Counted from the first letter of the stretch, positions 55,716-64,000 are shown. The stretch is 64,000 nucleotides of DNA from Pseudooceanicola sp. (GCF_029213205.1 NZ_JARGNH010000002.1:62001-126000); one strand, 5' to 3'. The notes: a model not told the origin generated them from the letters alone. Program-made: numbers and translations.

Positions 55716-56856
55716 TCAAGGCTCCTGTTGCGCGCATAAACGCGACCTTGCTCTGGCCCGGGGTTTCCCGAGGGCGGCCAAGATCGGATCTGGCGCCCGG
55801 CGCGACCATGATTTCGAGGAAACAGGCATGATCGGTGGCAAGTGCGGCATTGATCGCCGGGGCAATCGCGTCGATTTCGGTGATCCTGTCTGTGAATTGG
55901 TATCCCATGGCGCCGGCCAGATCGCAGAGCCGCAGATCCGGCGCGGCGGTTGGCTGCCCGCCGACGGAATCATGCACCTGATTGTTGAACACAAGATGCA
56001 GCAGATTGGCCTGCTTGGCGGCGGTGGCCAGATTTCCGGCCTGCATCAGGGTCGCGCCGTCGCCATCGAAACAGACGACCGGCCGCTCCGGTGCTTGCAT
56101 GGCAATACCGGCGGCGATGGCGCTGGCATGGCCCATGCCGCCGACGCTGAGGAAGGCGGCGATCTCGATGCCCAGAGACTGGCGCAGCTCATAGATCTCG
56201 CGCGAGATCTTGCCGGTGGTGCCGACGATCGACGGTCCGTCCGGCAAGGCGCCGAGGGCCGCGGCAATGGCCGCCTCGCGCGTCATCTTGTTGTCCGTGG
56301 CTTTGGCGGGTCCGGCGACCTTGCTGAAACTGTCCTTGCGCACGACCAGCGCCGCCGGCTTGTTCTCCGCGCGGGCCAGCTCGATCATCCTGGCGGCAGC
56401 GGCCTGTGCCGACGCGCGCCCCATCTCGGGGTGGATGATCGCGTAAGGCGTGTCGAGCAAATCGAGCTGTCCAAGGGTGATTTCGCCCTGCAGCACATGT
56501 TGCGGCTCGTCCTTCAGCTGCACCCCGTCGCGCATCTCCCCGCGCCAGCCGATGATCAGCAACATCGGCGTGCCATAGACCTTGGGGCTGGCCAGCGACG
56601 CCAGCGGATTCACCGCATTGCCAAGGCCGGAATTCTGCATGAACACCGCCGAAACCGCGCCGCTCGCCAGATGCGCCCCGATCGCCAGCCCGACCGCGCC
56701 GCCCTCATTCGCGGTGATCTCCAGCCGCGCCAGCCCCTGTTCGGCGCGCAGCTCGATCCCCGAGATGAAAGGCGACAACAGGGAATCCGGCACCCCAAAG
56801 AAATCGCGCAGGCCCAGCGCCGCAAGGTCTTCCAGAAAGTTAGATGTGTTCAGCAT
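55708..56856 (-). CDS. aepY: Phosphonopyruvate decarboxylase
   Basis: A 382-residue TPP enzyme converting phosphonopyruvate to phosphonoacetaldehyde, the irreversible pull on the PEP mutase equilibrium. FFGVPDSLLSPFISGI at the start, catalytic Glu E51 in ITANEGGAVGLA, RGEMRDGVQLKDEPQH, and the TPP-magnesium motif GDGATLMQAG ... FNN (265-292). It starts 6 bp after the PEP mutase stop. Confidence 0.95.
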   Translation of the reverse strand: MLNTSNFLEDLAALGLRDFFGVPDSLLSPFISGIELRAEQGLARLEITANEGGAVGLAIGAHLASGAVSAVFMQNSGLGNAVNPLASLASPKVYGTPMLLIIGWRGEMRDGVQLKDEPQHVLQGEITLGQLDLLDTPYAIIHPEMGRASAQAAAARMIELARAENKPAALVVRKDSFSKVAGPAKATDNKMTREAAIAAALGALPDGPSIVGTTGKISREIYELRQSLGIEIAAFLSVGGMGHASAIAAGIAMQAPERPVVCFDGDGATLMQAGNLATAAKQANLLHLVFNNQVHDSVGGQPTAAPDLRLCDLAGAMGYQFTDRITEIDAIAPAINAALATDHACFLEIMVAPGARSDLGRPRETPGQSKVAFMRATGALND

Positions 56857-56862
56857 CGCCGC

Positions 56863-58158
56863 CTAGACCGTCCCGGGGATCAGTTTCAGGATCTGGCTGA
56901 TGGAGATCATGTCATCCTCGACCTCGGCGGTGCGCCCATGTTCAAGGATGCTGCGCGCGGTCTGCTCCATCGCCTTGTAGGAGGCGCGCAGCATATGGTT
57001 GGCATAGATCACCATCTTGATGCCATTGGCCTGCAATTCGTGATCGTAAACCTGGTTATAGGACGATGGCACCGCGACGATCGGCACTGTCGGATGGGCC
57101 TGCATGAACTGGCGGGTAAAGGCGAAAATCTCGTCTGGTTCCTTTTCGCGGCTGTGGATCATCACCGCCCCGGCCCCGGCCTTGACATAGGCGTCAGCAC
57201 GGGTCAGCGCGTCGTCGATACCACGGCCCAGGATCAGGCTTTCCAGCCGGGCAATCACCATCATGCCGTGGTATTTCTGGCCCTCGATCCCGGCCGAGAT
57301 CTTTTCGCAGAATTCCGGGATGCTGGCCTGGGTCTGCGGCACGTCATTGCCGAGCAGCGAGTTCTTCTTGAGGCCGGTCTTGTCCTCGATAATGGCGGCG
57401 GCAATCCCCATCCGCTCCATCGTGCGGACCTTCAGCTCGAAATGTTCGGCCTTGCCGCCGGTATCGGCGTCCATGATCAGCGGCTTGGTGGTGACCTCAA
57501 AGATCTCGTCGATGTTCTGCAGCCGCCGCGACACATCCAGCGCCTCGATATCGGGCAGGCCCATTTCGGTGCTGTCGGTCAGCGAGCTCGACCAGAACCC
57601 ATCGAATTGCAGGACATCACCATTGCCGCGCTCGACCTTCATGTGTTCGCCGATCAGCGCTGCCAGCGGGCTGTGCGCCTCAAGAATACGGATGATCCCC
57701 TTGGATTGCAGCATCCGCCGGAACGCCCGTTGCTTGGCATAGGGGGTGGCAACCGAGGCCGCCATCTGCGGCGCAATCCGGGAGGAGTCAAATTCGTGAC
57801 TATAGGGAAACTCGACAAGCTGGCCGCCATATTGCGCCAGCCGGTCCAGCGCCCGTTCGCGCATGCCCTCAAGCGGGCCGTCCCATTTGTCGCCATGCAC
57901 GAATTTCGCGGGCTTGTGGGTGTCAATTACCACACCGTAATCCCAGACCGTCTGCGGGATCACCGCGTCGACATATTCCAGCGCGTTCAGGATCTCTTCG
58001 CGCTGTTCATAGGACAGGAGCGGGGTCGGCTTCTTGTTCTCCAGGGCGCCGTCGGTCAACAGCCCGACAGTGACATGCCCCAGTTTCTTGGCTTCTTTGA
58101 GGATTTTCAGGTGACCGGAGTGAAGAATCTCCATGGTCATGCTCACGAATACATCCAT
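56863..58158 (-). CDS. aepX: PEP mutase with N-terminal nucleotidyltransferase domain
   Basis: A 431-residue fusion. Residues ~1-135 are a nucleotidyltransferase: HSGH at 13-16, VGLLTDGALE, and SSRI at 125-128. Residues ~145-431 are PEP mutase of the isocitrate-lyase superfamily: FDGFWSSSL, MDADTGG (229-235) and the diagnostic EDK-x5-NS (258-267). The mutase makes the C-P bond by turning PEP into phosphonopyruvate; the other domain probably activates the final phosphonate with CTP for transfer to a lipid or glycan. The start at ATG 58158 (MDVFVSMTMEIL) fits the domain; the longer frame to 58296 adds unrelated residues. It leads the aepXYZ operon. Confidence 0.95.
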   Translation of the reverse strand: MDVFVSMTMEILHSGHLKILKEAKKLGHVTVGLLTDGALENKKPTPLLSYEQREEILNALEYVDAVIPQTVWDYGVVIDTHKPAKFVHGDKWDGPLEGMRERALDRLAQYGGQLVEFPYSHEFDSSRIAPQMAASVATPYAKQRAFRRMLQSKGIIRILEAHSPLAALIGEHMKVERGNGDVLQFDGFWSSSLTDSTEMGLPDIEALDVSRRLQNIDEIFEVTTKPLIMDADTGGKAEHFELKVRTMERMGIAAAIIEDKTGLKKNSLLGNDVPQTQASIPEFCEKISAGIEGQKYHGMMVIARLESLILGRGIDDALTRADAYVKAGAGAVMIHSREKEPDEIFAFTRQFMQAHPTVPIVAVPSSYNQVYDHELQANGIKMVIYANHMLRASYKAMEQTARSILEHGRTAEVEDDMISISQILKLIPGTV

Positions 58159-58328
58159 ATCTTGCCACCGTTCTGAATTTGTAGCGACGTTCCTAGTGGG
58201 TTTCGGGCAAGGGTGCAAAGGGTCAGTTTGCAGCAGCGCGCGGGTGGTGCGGGGAAAACAAAAGCCATCCGCTGCCGCAGGCCTGAGGCTGCGCAATCAG
58301 CCCGCCCCGCCGCCGGTTCTGAAAACCG

Positions 58329-59360
58329 TCAATTCGGAAAGATCATCACCTTTGACGCGGCTTTTTCATGCGCCAAGCCAAAGCCGCGCACCGCCTCGTT
58401 GAGTGGCAAACGATGCGAGATCATCTTTCTGAACAGTTCTGGATCGCGCGCCATCGCGTCGATGACCCGGGTCCATTCCCGGCGCCGCGACGAATGGCTG
58501 GCCCGGATTTGCAGGCGCCGGCGCACGAAATCGGTGGCCGAAAACTGCGCATCGCGGCAATGGATGCCCAGCATCACCAGGATCCCTTCCATCCGCAACA
58601 GCGCCAACCCGTCGGTGACGCTGATGCTCTGGCCGGTGGCCTCGAACACCAGATCGGCGCCGCCCATTTCGGCCATCAGCCGCTCGCGGGTGCCGTCTTC
58701 GGCAAGGTCGTACAGCCGCTCGAAGCCAAGGCTCCGGCAGGCGTCCAGCCGCAGCGCGTCGTCAAAGCCACAGATCGCCACTTCGGCGGCGCCAGAGAGG
58801 CGGGCAAAGATCGCCACCGCCTGGCCGATGATGCCGGGGCCGAGGACAACCACCCGGTCGCCCTGCCCGACGCCACCAACACGCACCGCAGTGGCGGCAA
58901 CCGCAAGCGGTTCGGTCAGCGCCGCCAGTTCAAAGTCCAGCGCATCGGGGATCGGCAGACAGCCCGAGGCGCGGGCCAGAACCTTGCCGGCAAAGGCGCC
59001 GTCCCGGTAGAGGCCCAGGGTCTGCTTGTTCTGGCATTTCTCGCTGTCGCCCGCACGGCAGGCCGGGCAGGCATGACAGGGCGCGGCGGGCATCACCGCG
59101 ACCCGGTCACCAACCGCGAGTTGGGTCACGTCGGGGCCAACCGCCGTCACCCGACCGGCGAATTCATGGCCAAGGGTGACCGGCAGGAGGTCGGTCATGA
59201 ATTCATAGCCCGGGGTCCAGTCGTCGACATGCAGATCGGATCCGCAAATCCCCACCGCCGCGACCTCGACCACCACATCGGTGCCCTCTGGCCGCTTCGG
59301 ATCCGGCACCTCCTCGAGCGTGACGCCGCCCTGGGCCGCAACCTTTCTCAGCGCCTGCAT
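58329..59360 (-). CDS. Zinc-dependent alcohol dehydrogenase
   Basis: A 343-residue MDR dehydrogenase. Catalytic zinc ligands C39, H65 and E66 (GICGSDLH, LGHEF); structural zinc cysteines C95, C98, C101 and C109; NAD site VVVLGPGIIGQAVAIFA. It resembles threonine or sorbitol dehydrogenase; the substrate is unknown. It sits 2 bp after a TPP enzyme gene and 170 bp before the PEP mutase, all on one strand. It could reduce an aldehyde made by either decarboxylase. Confidence 0.88.
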   Translation of the reverse strand: MQALRKVAAQGGVTLEEVPDPKRPEGTDVVVEVAAVGICGSDLHVDDWTPGYEFMTDLLPVTLGHEFAGRVTAVGPDVTQLAVGDRVAVMPAAPCHACPACRAGDSEKCQNKQTLGLYRDGAFAGKVLARASGCLPIPDALDFELAALTEPLAVAATAVRVGGVGQGDRVVVLGPGIIGQAVAIFARLSGAAEVAICGFDDALRLDACRSLGFERLYDLAEDGTRERLMAEMGGADLVFEATGQSISVTDGLALLRMEGILVMLGIHCRDAQFSATDFVRRRLQIRASHSSRRREWTRVIDAMARDPELFRKMISHRLPLNEAVRGFGLAHEKAASKVMIFPN

Positions 59361-59362
59361 GG

Positions 59363-61063
59363 TCAGACCTTCCCTTCGAACGCCGCGATTGGCGGATGCG
59401 CATCGGGGGAGGTCATCACGTCCAGCAACACCGGTTCATCCGCCGCCAGCGCCTCTTTCAGCGCGGTAACGTAATCCTCAACGGTCTCGCAGCGAATGCC
59501 TTTGACCCCGGCGGCGCGGGCCACGCCGGCATGATCCACCTCAGTGAAAAAGATCGCCCCGGTATGAGCGCCGAATTTCGACAGCTCGCCATGTTTTTGG
59601 AAGCCGAGGATGCCGTTGTTCAGCACGATCACCGTCACCGGCAGGCCCATGCGACGGGCGGTTTCAAGTTCCTGCCAGGTGTGGCCAAAGCCGCCGTCTC
59701 CGACCAGGCAGACCACCTTTTTCTGCGGTTCCGCCGCCTGCGCGCCCAGTGCCAGTGGCAGACCCCAGCCCAGCCCGGCCAGGCCGCGTGGGGTCAGGAA
59801 CCGCTGCCCGACACGGCGCGCGGTCAGATAATTCACCACCCAGAGCGAGGAATAGCTGGCATCGGCGCAGACGATGGTGTCGGCGTCGATCAGCTTGTCC
59901 AGCTCGGCCATCATCCGTTCCGGGCGCAGCGGCGAGGCTTCGGACTGGACCACTGGCGCCGCCTCGGCCAGGCCTTTTTGCCGACCCTCGGCGATCCGCG
60001 CCTCCAGCCCTTCGCGGGCCGCCGCGCGGGTGCTCAGACCGACCGCCTTGATCGCGGCTGTCAGCGCCTCGATCCCCAGCCTGGCGTCGCCCTGCAGGCG
60101 CAACGCCTCGTAATTGCGGCCGATCTCCATGCCATCAATGTCGAGATGGATGAACCGCGCAGTCTTCGGATAGAGCTTCCAACTGTCGGTGCCGTTCTGG
60201 TTTGTGCGGGTGCCGATCAGCAACACCACATCGGCCTCTTCCAGCAACGGTTTCTGGTGGCGAAAGGGCGACTGGGCGCCCAGCGCATTGGCCAGCACCC
60301 CGACCGAAAGCGGATGGGTTTCATCGGCCGCGCCCTTGCCCATATTGGTGGTGGCCACCGGCAGATGCGCCTCCTCCTGCAGGGCCGACAGCGCCGCGCA
60401 GGCCTGCGACAGATGCACCCCGCCACCGGCGATGACCAGCGGCGCTTTCGCCTGCGCCAGCAGTTCCGCCGCTTCGCGGATCCGGGATGGGTCTGGCACC
60501 GACCGGTCGAGCGGGAAATGACCCAGCACCTCGTTGCGGGTGTCGATCGAGGAATGCAGCTCGACCAGCAGATCGGCGGGGCAGAGCAACACCGCCGGGC
60601 CGGGTCGCCCGGTGGTCGCGGCGGTGATTGCCATATCGACATAATCCTCGACCCGGGATTCATGGTCGATCCGCTTGACCCATTTGGCGCAGGACGCGAA
60701 CAGGCCAAAATGGTCGAACTCCTGAAAGGCGTTGCGGTCAGCCTGATCGCGGTTGACCTCTTGCACGATGGCCAGGACCGGCACCGAGGCCTTGGTCGCC
60801 TCGGCCAGCGGCGCCACCAACAGGGTGGCCGCCGGGCCATTCTGCGCGGTGACAACGCCGATCTTGCCAGAAATCCGGGCATAGCCATCGGCCATCACGC
60901 CACCGGAGTTCTCGGTCCGGTAATTCACCTGCAACATGCCGAAATCCGGCGCCACCAGGTGCAGTGCCGAGGGCAGGCTCTGCCCGAACAGCACCTCGAT
61001 CCCATTGCGTTTGAGCGCCGCGGCCAGAGTCACGGCGACGGGCGATTGACCGGTATTTTGCAT
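59363..61063 (-). CDS. TPP-dependent enzyme of the acetolactate-synthase family
   Basis: A 566-residue thiamine-diphosphate enzyme. Catalytic Glu E51 (YRTENSGGVMADGYAR), central domain IAGGGVHLSQACAALSALQ, and C-terminal TPP-magnesium site LVGDGGFGHTWQELETARR ... VIVLNNG. It is not a clear acetolactate synthase: no small subunit follows. Likely a 2-oxoacid decarboxylase or ligase; the downstream alcohol dehydrogenase suggests an aldehyde product. Divergent from the aminotransferase gene. Confidence 0.88.
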   Translation of the reverse strand: MQNTGQSPVAVTLAAALKRNGIEVLFGQSLPSALHLVAPDFGMLQVNYRTENSGGVMADGYARISGKIGVVTAQNGPAATLLVAPLAEATKASVPVLAIVQEVNRDQADRNAFQEFDHFGLFASCAKWVKRIDHESRVEDYVDMAITAATTGRPGPAVLLCPADLLVELHSSIDTRNEVLGHFPLDRSVPDPSRIREAAELLAQAKAPLVIAGGGVHLSQACAALSALQEEAHLPVATTNMGKGAADETHPLSVGVLANALGAQSPFRHQKPLLEEADVVLLIGTRTNQNGTDSWKLYPKTARFIHLDIDGMEIGRNYEALRLQGDARLGIEALTAAIKAVGLSTRAAAREGLEARIAEGRQKGLAEAAPVVQSEASPLRPERMMAELDKLIDADTIVCADASYSSLWVVNYLTARRVGQRFLTPRGLAGLGWGLPLALGAQAAEPQKKVVCLVGDGGFGHTWQELETARRMGLPVTVIVLNNGILGFQKHGELSKFGAHTGAIFFTEVDHAGVARAAGVKGIRCETVEDYVTALKEALAADEPVLLDVMTSPDAHPPIAAFEGKV

Positions 61064-61082
61064 GATGACTTCCCTCTATCCT

Positions 61083-61104
61083 ACGGTAACAAATCATATA
61101 CCGT
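61083..61104. promoter_or_regulatory. Inverted repeat in divergent promoter region
   Basis: ACGGTA (61083-61088) and TACCGT (61099-61104) with a 10-nt spacer, just upstream of the TPP enzyme start. An AT-rich block (around 61198-61219, TATATTATATATAAA) lies nearer the aminotransferase. The repeat could be an operator shared by both directions. Confidence 0.4.
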
Positions 61105-61270
61105 GATCCGGCCAAAGGGGCCGCAAACCCGACAGCAACCACATCCTTAGATTTGCTGACCAACGACTTGTCATGGGATTCCTCTAATGTGACGATCCTA
61201 TATTATATATAAATTTCTAGCCGCAAGGATTTGTCGCTGAAATCCCGCAGCCACGAATTGAGAGGATGAC

Positions 61271-62488
61271 ATGGACACTTACACCACCTGGTTTCGTGAC
61301 GGTATTCCCGCCGCAGTGCCACCATGGAAAGGCTATGCCGCCTTTAACTTTGTCGGTGGCAATATCGACCCCGAGATGGTCGCGATCGATGATCTGGCCG
61401 AAAAGGCCGCCGCCGCGATGCGCAAACACGGGCGCGCGATGGCGTTTTACAACATGGGCGACGGACCGCTCGGCTTTGGTTTGCTGCGCGACCGGGTGGC
61501 CGAGCGGATGAATCGCACCCGCGGCACCAATGTGACCCGCGACAATGTGCTGATCACCTCCGGCTCCGGTCAGGGGCTTGATCTGTTGAACCAAAGCATG
61601 GTCGGTGAAGGTGATACCGTCATCATGGAACAACACACCTATTCCGCCGCCGCCACCCGGCTGAAGAAGCTCGGCGCGACGATCCTGCCGGCACCGCTGG
61701 ATAGCGAAGGGATCGACATTGACCGGCTGCGCCAGACCCTACAGGCGCTGGCCACCAAGGGGGTCCGCCCGCGCTTTATCTTCACCATCCCGACGGTGCA
61801 GAACCCGACCGGATCGATCCTGCCGTTGGAGCGGCGGCATCAGCTGATCGACCTGGCGCGCAACTTTGGCGTGCCGATCATCGAGGATGAATGCTATTCC
61901 GAACTGACTTTCGGCGTGGAACGCCCGCCATCAATCTATTCGCTGGCGCCGGATGTGACGATCTATGTCGGCTCCTTCTCCAAGACGATTTCACCGGCAA
62001 TCCGGCTGGGTTATATTATTGCCGCGCCGGAAATCGTGCGCCAGGTTGCGGCGCTGAAATCCGACAGCGGCACCAGTGCGATGACCCAGGCGCTGGTGGC
62101 TGAATTCCTGGACGATGGCTATGACAGCCATATCCGCCGGGTTTCGGACGCGCTGATCCACAAGCTCGAGGTCATCACCGCCGCAGTGAACCGGGAATTC
62201 GGCACCAGCGTCGAAGTTGAACGCCCGACCGGTGGCCTGTTCATCTGGCTGACCTTCCCCGAAGGCTTTGACACCCGCCGCCTGACCGCAGCGGCGGACA
62301 AGCAAGGGATCATCTTTAACGCCGGGGCCGATTGGTCGGTCGGCGCCGATGCCGGGCTGCGCAACCTGCGCCTGTGCTTCGCGCATCTGCCCGAAAAGGT
62401 GCTGGAAGACGGCGTTGCCGCCCTCGCCCAGGTCTGTTTCGAAGAGGCGGGCTTTCCCGAACGCGGTGCCAATTCGGTGCGTCAATGA
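61271..62488 (+). CDS. PLP-dependent aminotransferase (class I, 2-aminoadipate type)
   Basis: A 405-residue fold-type I aminotransferase like LysN or the catalytic part of MocR proteins. ITSGSGQGLDLLNQSMV, FTIPTVQNPTGSILPLERR, IIEDECYSELTF and the PLP lysine K238 in GSFSKTISPAIRLGYI. No DNA-binding domain precedes it. It makes a 2-oxoacid from an amino acid. GAGAGG precedes the ATG; the stop overlaps the next gene by 4 bp. Confidence 0.91.
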   Translation: MDTYTTWFRDGIPAAVPPWKGYAAFNFVGGNIDPEMVAIDDLAEKAAAAMRKHGRAMAFYNMGDGPLGFGLLRDRVAERMNRTRGTNVTRDNVLITSGSGQGLDLLNQSMVGEGDTVIMEQHTYSAAATRLKKLGATILPAPLDSEGIDIDRLRQTLQALATKGVRPRFIFTIPTVQNPTGSILPLERRHQLIDLARNFGVPIIEDECYSELTFGVERPPSIYSLAPDVTIYVGSFSKTISPAIRLGYIIAAPEIVRQVAALKSDSGTSAMTQALVAEFLDDGYDSHIRRVSDALIHKLEVITAAVNREFGTSVEVERPTGGLFIWLTFPEGFDTRRLTAAADKQGIIFNAGADWSVGADAGLRNLRLCFAHLPEKVLEDGVAALAQVCFEEAGFPERGANSVRQ

Positions 62489-63723
62489 AAGACACCGGGG
62501 CGCAAGTGATGCCGCCGCCGCGTCCGCATTTTCTGGCGCGGCGGCGGTTGAAACAAGCGCTGGCGCTGGATGATTTCGAACGCCTGCCCAAGGGCTTTCT
62601 GCCGCGCCCGGTGTTTGCCTATGTCGCTGGCGCTTCGGAAACCGGAGCCACGATTGCCGACAACCGTGCGGTTTACCGCGAGCTTGCGTTTCTGCCCAAA
62701 ACCCTGGTCAGCGTCACCGGTCGCAGCACCCGAACCCGGCTGTTCGATCAGGAGTATGCCGCGCCCTTCGGCTTTTCCCCGGTTGGGTTCTCGGCCCTCA
62801 CCGCCTATCGCGGCGATCTGGTGCTGGCCCAGGCTGCCGCCCGCGCCAATATCCCGATGATCATGAGCGGCGCCTCCCTGATCCGGCTGGAAGAGGTCGC
62901 CGCCGCGGCGCCGGACTCCTGGTTCCAGATCTATCTGCCGGGCGAGGAAGAGGTGATCCTGTCGATGCTTGACAGGGTCGCCGGGGCCGGGTTCCGCACC
63001 TTGGTCCTGACCGTCGACATGCCGGTGGTGTCAAACCGCGAAACCAACTACCGCGCCGGGTTTTCGGCACCTTTGCGCCCGTCGCTGCGGCTGGCCTGGG
63101 ACGGGATGGTGCGGCCCGAATGGAGCCTTGGCACCTTCCTGCGCACCATCGTGCAACATGGCATGCCGCATTTCGAAAATGCGCGGGTGGCGCGGGGTCC
63201 GGCGATCGTATCGCGCAACGTGACCCGTGCCGTCGGCGCCCGCGATCATCTGAACTGGGACCATGTCGATCTGATCCGCCGGCACTGGAAAGGCCGGTTG
63301 ATCATCAAGGGGATCATGACCCCGGGCGACGCCAAGCTGGCGGTGGCGCATGGCGCGGACGGGGTGATCGTATCGAACCATGGCGGGCGCCAGATGGACA
63401 GCCTGCCAGCGCCGCTGCGGGTCTTGCCCGCGGTCGCCGAGGCGGTGGCAGGCCGGGTGCCGGTGATGATGGACAGCGGCATCCGCCGCGGCGCCGATGT
63501 GCTGAAAGCACTGGCACTGGGTGCCGATTTCGTCTTTGCCGGACGGCCCTTCATCTTTGCCGCGGCGCTGGCGGGCGCGGCCGGGGTCGATCATGCGATC
63601 CGGCTGCTGGCCGAAGAGGTCGACCGCGACATGGCGCTGATCGGGATCAACCGGCTGGCAGAGATGCAGCCGGAAATGCTGATGCGGATTTCCGGGCCCG
63701 CATTCGGGCGGTTCGGCCTTTGA
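62485..63723 (+). CDS. FMN-dependent 2-hydroxyacid oxidase/dehydrogenase
   Basis: A 412-residue enzyme of the L-lactate dehydrogenase (LldD) / glycolate oxidase family. PVFAYVAGASETGATIADNR, SPVGFSALTAYRGDLVLAQ, IIKGIMTPGDAKLAVAHGAD, catalytic His H299 in VSNHGGRQMDS, and phosphate-binding MDSGIRRGADVLKALALGAD with FAGRPF. It turns a 2-hydroxyacid into a 2-oxoacid. ATGA overlap with the aminotransferase: both enzymes supply a 2-oxoacid, and a TPP enzyme is divergent. Confidence 0.92.
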   Translation: MKDTGAQVMPPPRPHFLARRRLKQALALDDFERLPKGFLPRPVFAYVAGASETGATIADNRAVYRELAFLPKTLVSVTGRSTRTRLFDQEYAAPFGFSPVGFSALTAYRGDLVLAQAAARANIPMIMSGASLIRLEEVAAAAPDSWFQIYLPGEEEVILSMLDRVAGAGFRTLVLTVDMPVVSNRETNYRAGFSAPLRPSLRLAWDGMVRPEWSLGTFLRTIVQHGMPHFENARVARGPAIVSRNVTRAVGARDHLNWDHVDLIRRHWKGRLIIKGIMTPGDAKLAVAHGADGVIVSNHGGRQMDSLPAPLRVLPAVAEAVAGRVPVMMDSGIRRGADVLKALALGADFVFAGRPFIFAAALAGAAGVDHAIRLLAEEVDRDMALIGINRLAEMQPEMLMRISGPAFGRFGL

Positions 63724-63741
63724 GGGCTGAGCTGTAAAGGA

Positions 63742-63764
63742 TTGGCCGCGCGTTGCGCGGCCAA
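63742..63764 (+). terminator. Hairpin after the hydroxyacid oxidase gene
   Basis: A perfect 10-bp stem (TTGGCCGCGC / GCGCGGCCAA) with a GTT loop, 18 bp past the stop. It is directly followed by the second copy of the intergenic repeat, whose AATATTTTT could serve as a late T tract. Confidence 0.6.
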
Positions 63765-63766
63765 GG

Positions 63767-63798
63767 CCTCCGGCGGGAATATTTTTGGCAAGATGAAG
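63767..63798 (+). repeat. Composite intergenic repeat, copy 2
   Basis: CCTCCGGCGGGAATATTTTT then GGCAAGATGAAG, matching the tail of the element at 1008-1036 and in the same orientation relative to the upstream gene. A GC-rich stretch (GGGGCGCCCCGCCCCC) follows. Confidence 0.55.
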
Positions 63799-63825
63799 CG
63801 GGACCGGGGCGCCCCGCCCCCGGGG

Positions 63826-64000
63826 TCAGGCGCCCCAGGCGGCGACGGAGTATACCGTCATGAATTCTCCCGCCCCCAGACTGCGCCCGCGCGGGCATTG
63901 CCCGAGGCGCGGATGCCGCCAATAGGCGCAGCTGGCCGTTCATTTCGACCATGCCTGAGCGCAATTGCCATGCCACAAGATTGCGCCCGGCCCCATCAGG
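63826..64000 (-). pseudogene. Possible frameshifted gene end at the window edge
   Basis: On the minus strand one frame reads VAWQLRSGMVEMNGQLR and the next reads AYWRHPRLGQCPRGRSLGAG then EFMTVYSVAAWGA before a stop at 63826. Joined by a one-base shift near 63935 they look like one protein C-terminus; alone, the second frame has an upstream stop. It may be a broken gene, a sequencing error or chance. Not recognised as a family. Confidence 0.25.

Noticed and set aside
1-64000. Biosynthetic phage, plasmid or integrative element
   Set aside because: No integrase, tRNA attachment site, phage structural gene or replication gene was seen; most of the window is core chromosome.

Overview
The window is high-GC alphaproteobacterial DNA, most likely from the Rhodobacteraceae / Roseobacter group. 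Evidence: an almost complete division and cell-wall (dcw) cluster preceded by an extended leader of the kind that makes the UpsM small RNA in Rhodobacter; a DUF1127 gene followed by anti-Shine-Dalgarno hairpin RNAs of the CcsR ('cuckoo RNA') type; bolA / J-domain / cobS synteny; DUF2484 genes next to murB; and a glpDSTPQUV-type glycerol ABC operon. The murE product has the meso-diaminopimelate motif and lpxC is present, so the cell is Gram-negative with standard peptidoglycan and lipid A. No tRNA, rRNA, CRISPR array, insertion sequence or phage gene was recognised.

Left part (1-17 kb): end of bolA, a J-domain protein, then a stress module on the minus strand (ECF sigma factor, anti-sigma factor, fasciclin protein, secreted MsrB). 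An 18-bp motif is shared by the sigma-factor and fasciclin leaders. The cobaltochelatase genes cobS and cobT (aerobic B12 synthesis) follow, separated by a small exported protein and a divergent FMN reductase / HxlR regulator pair. Then come aminopeptidase P, DUF427, an FAD oxidoreductase, a GT61 glycosyltransferase with an FkbM methyltransferase, a ClC chloride transporter and a D-2-hydroxyacid dehydrogenase.

Central part (17.4-44.2 kb, minus strand): recN, bamD, lpxC, then in transcriptional order mraZ-rsmH-ftsL-ftsI-murE-murF-mraY / murD-ftsW-murG-murC-(APC permease)-DUF2484-DUF2484-murB-ddl-ftsQ-ftsA-ftsZ. Most junctions are 4-bp stop/start overlaps. Breaks occur after mraY (374 bp with strong hairpins), before ftsA-ftsZ and after ftsZ (clear terminator). 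The 770 bp between mraZ and mrp hold a cluster of four GANTC sites, a run of TGGGA boxes resembling MraZ sites, a promoter-like element and a terminator hairpin that would release an UpsM-like sRNA before mraZ.

Right part (44.4-64 kb): DUF1127 gene plus three two-hairpin RNAs with identical CU-rich loops; an MDR reductase; a glycerol-3-phosphate dehydrogenase / glycerol ABC transporter operon with a GlpR-like operator and one extra repeat-protein gene inside it; a 2-aminoethylphosphonate biosynthesis operon (PEP mutase fused to a nucleotidyltransferase, phosphonopyruvate decarboxylase, transaminase); and a divergent set of a TPP enzyme, Zn-alcohol dehydrogenase, aminotransferase and FMN 2-hydroxyacid oxidase whose joint pathway is unknown.

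The most rewarding targets are the RNA-rich flanks of the dcw cluster, the repeat protein inside the glycerol operon, the asymmetric GlpS/GlpT ATPase pair and the phosphonate/TPP neighbourhood.
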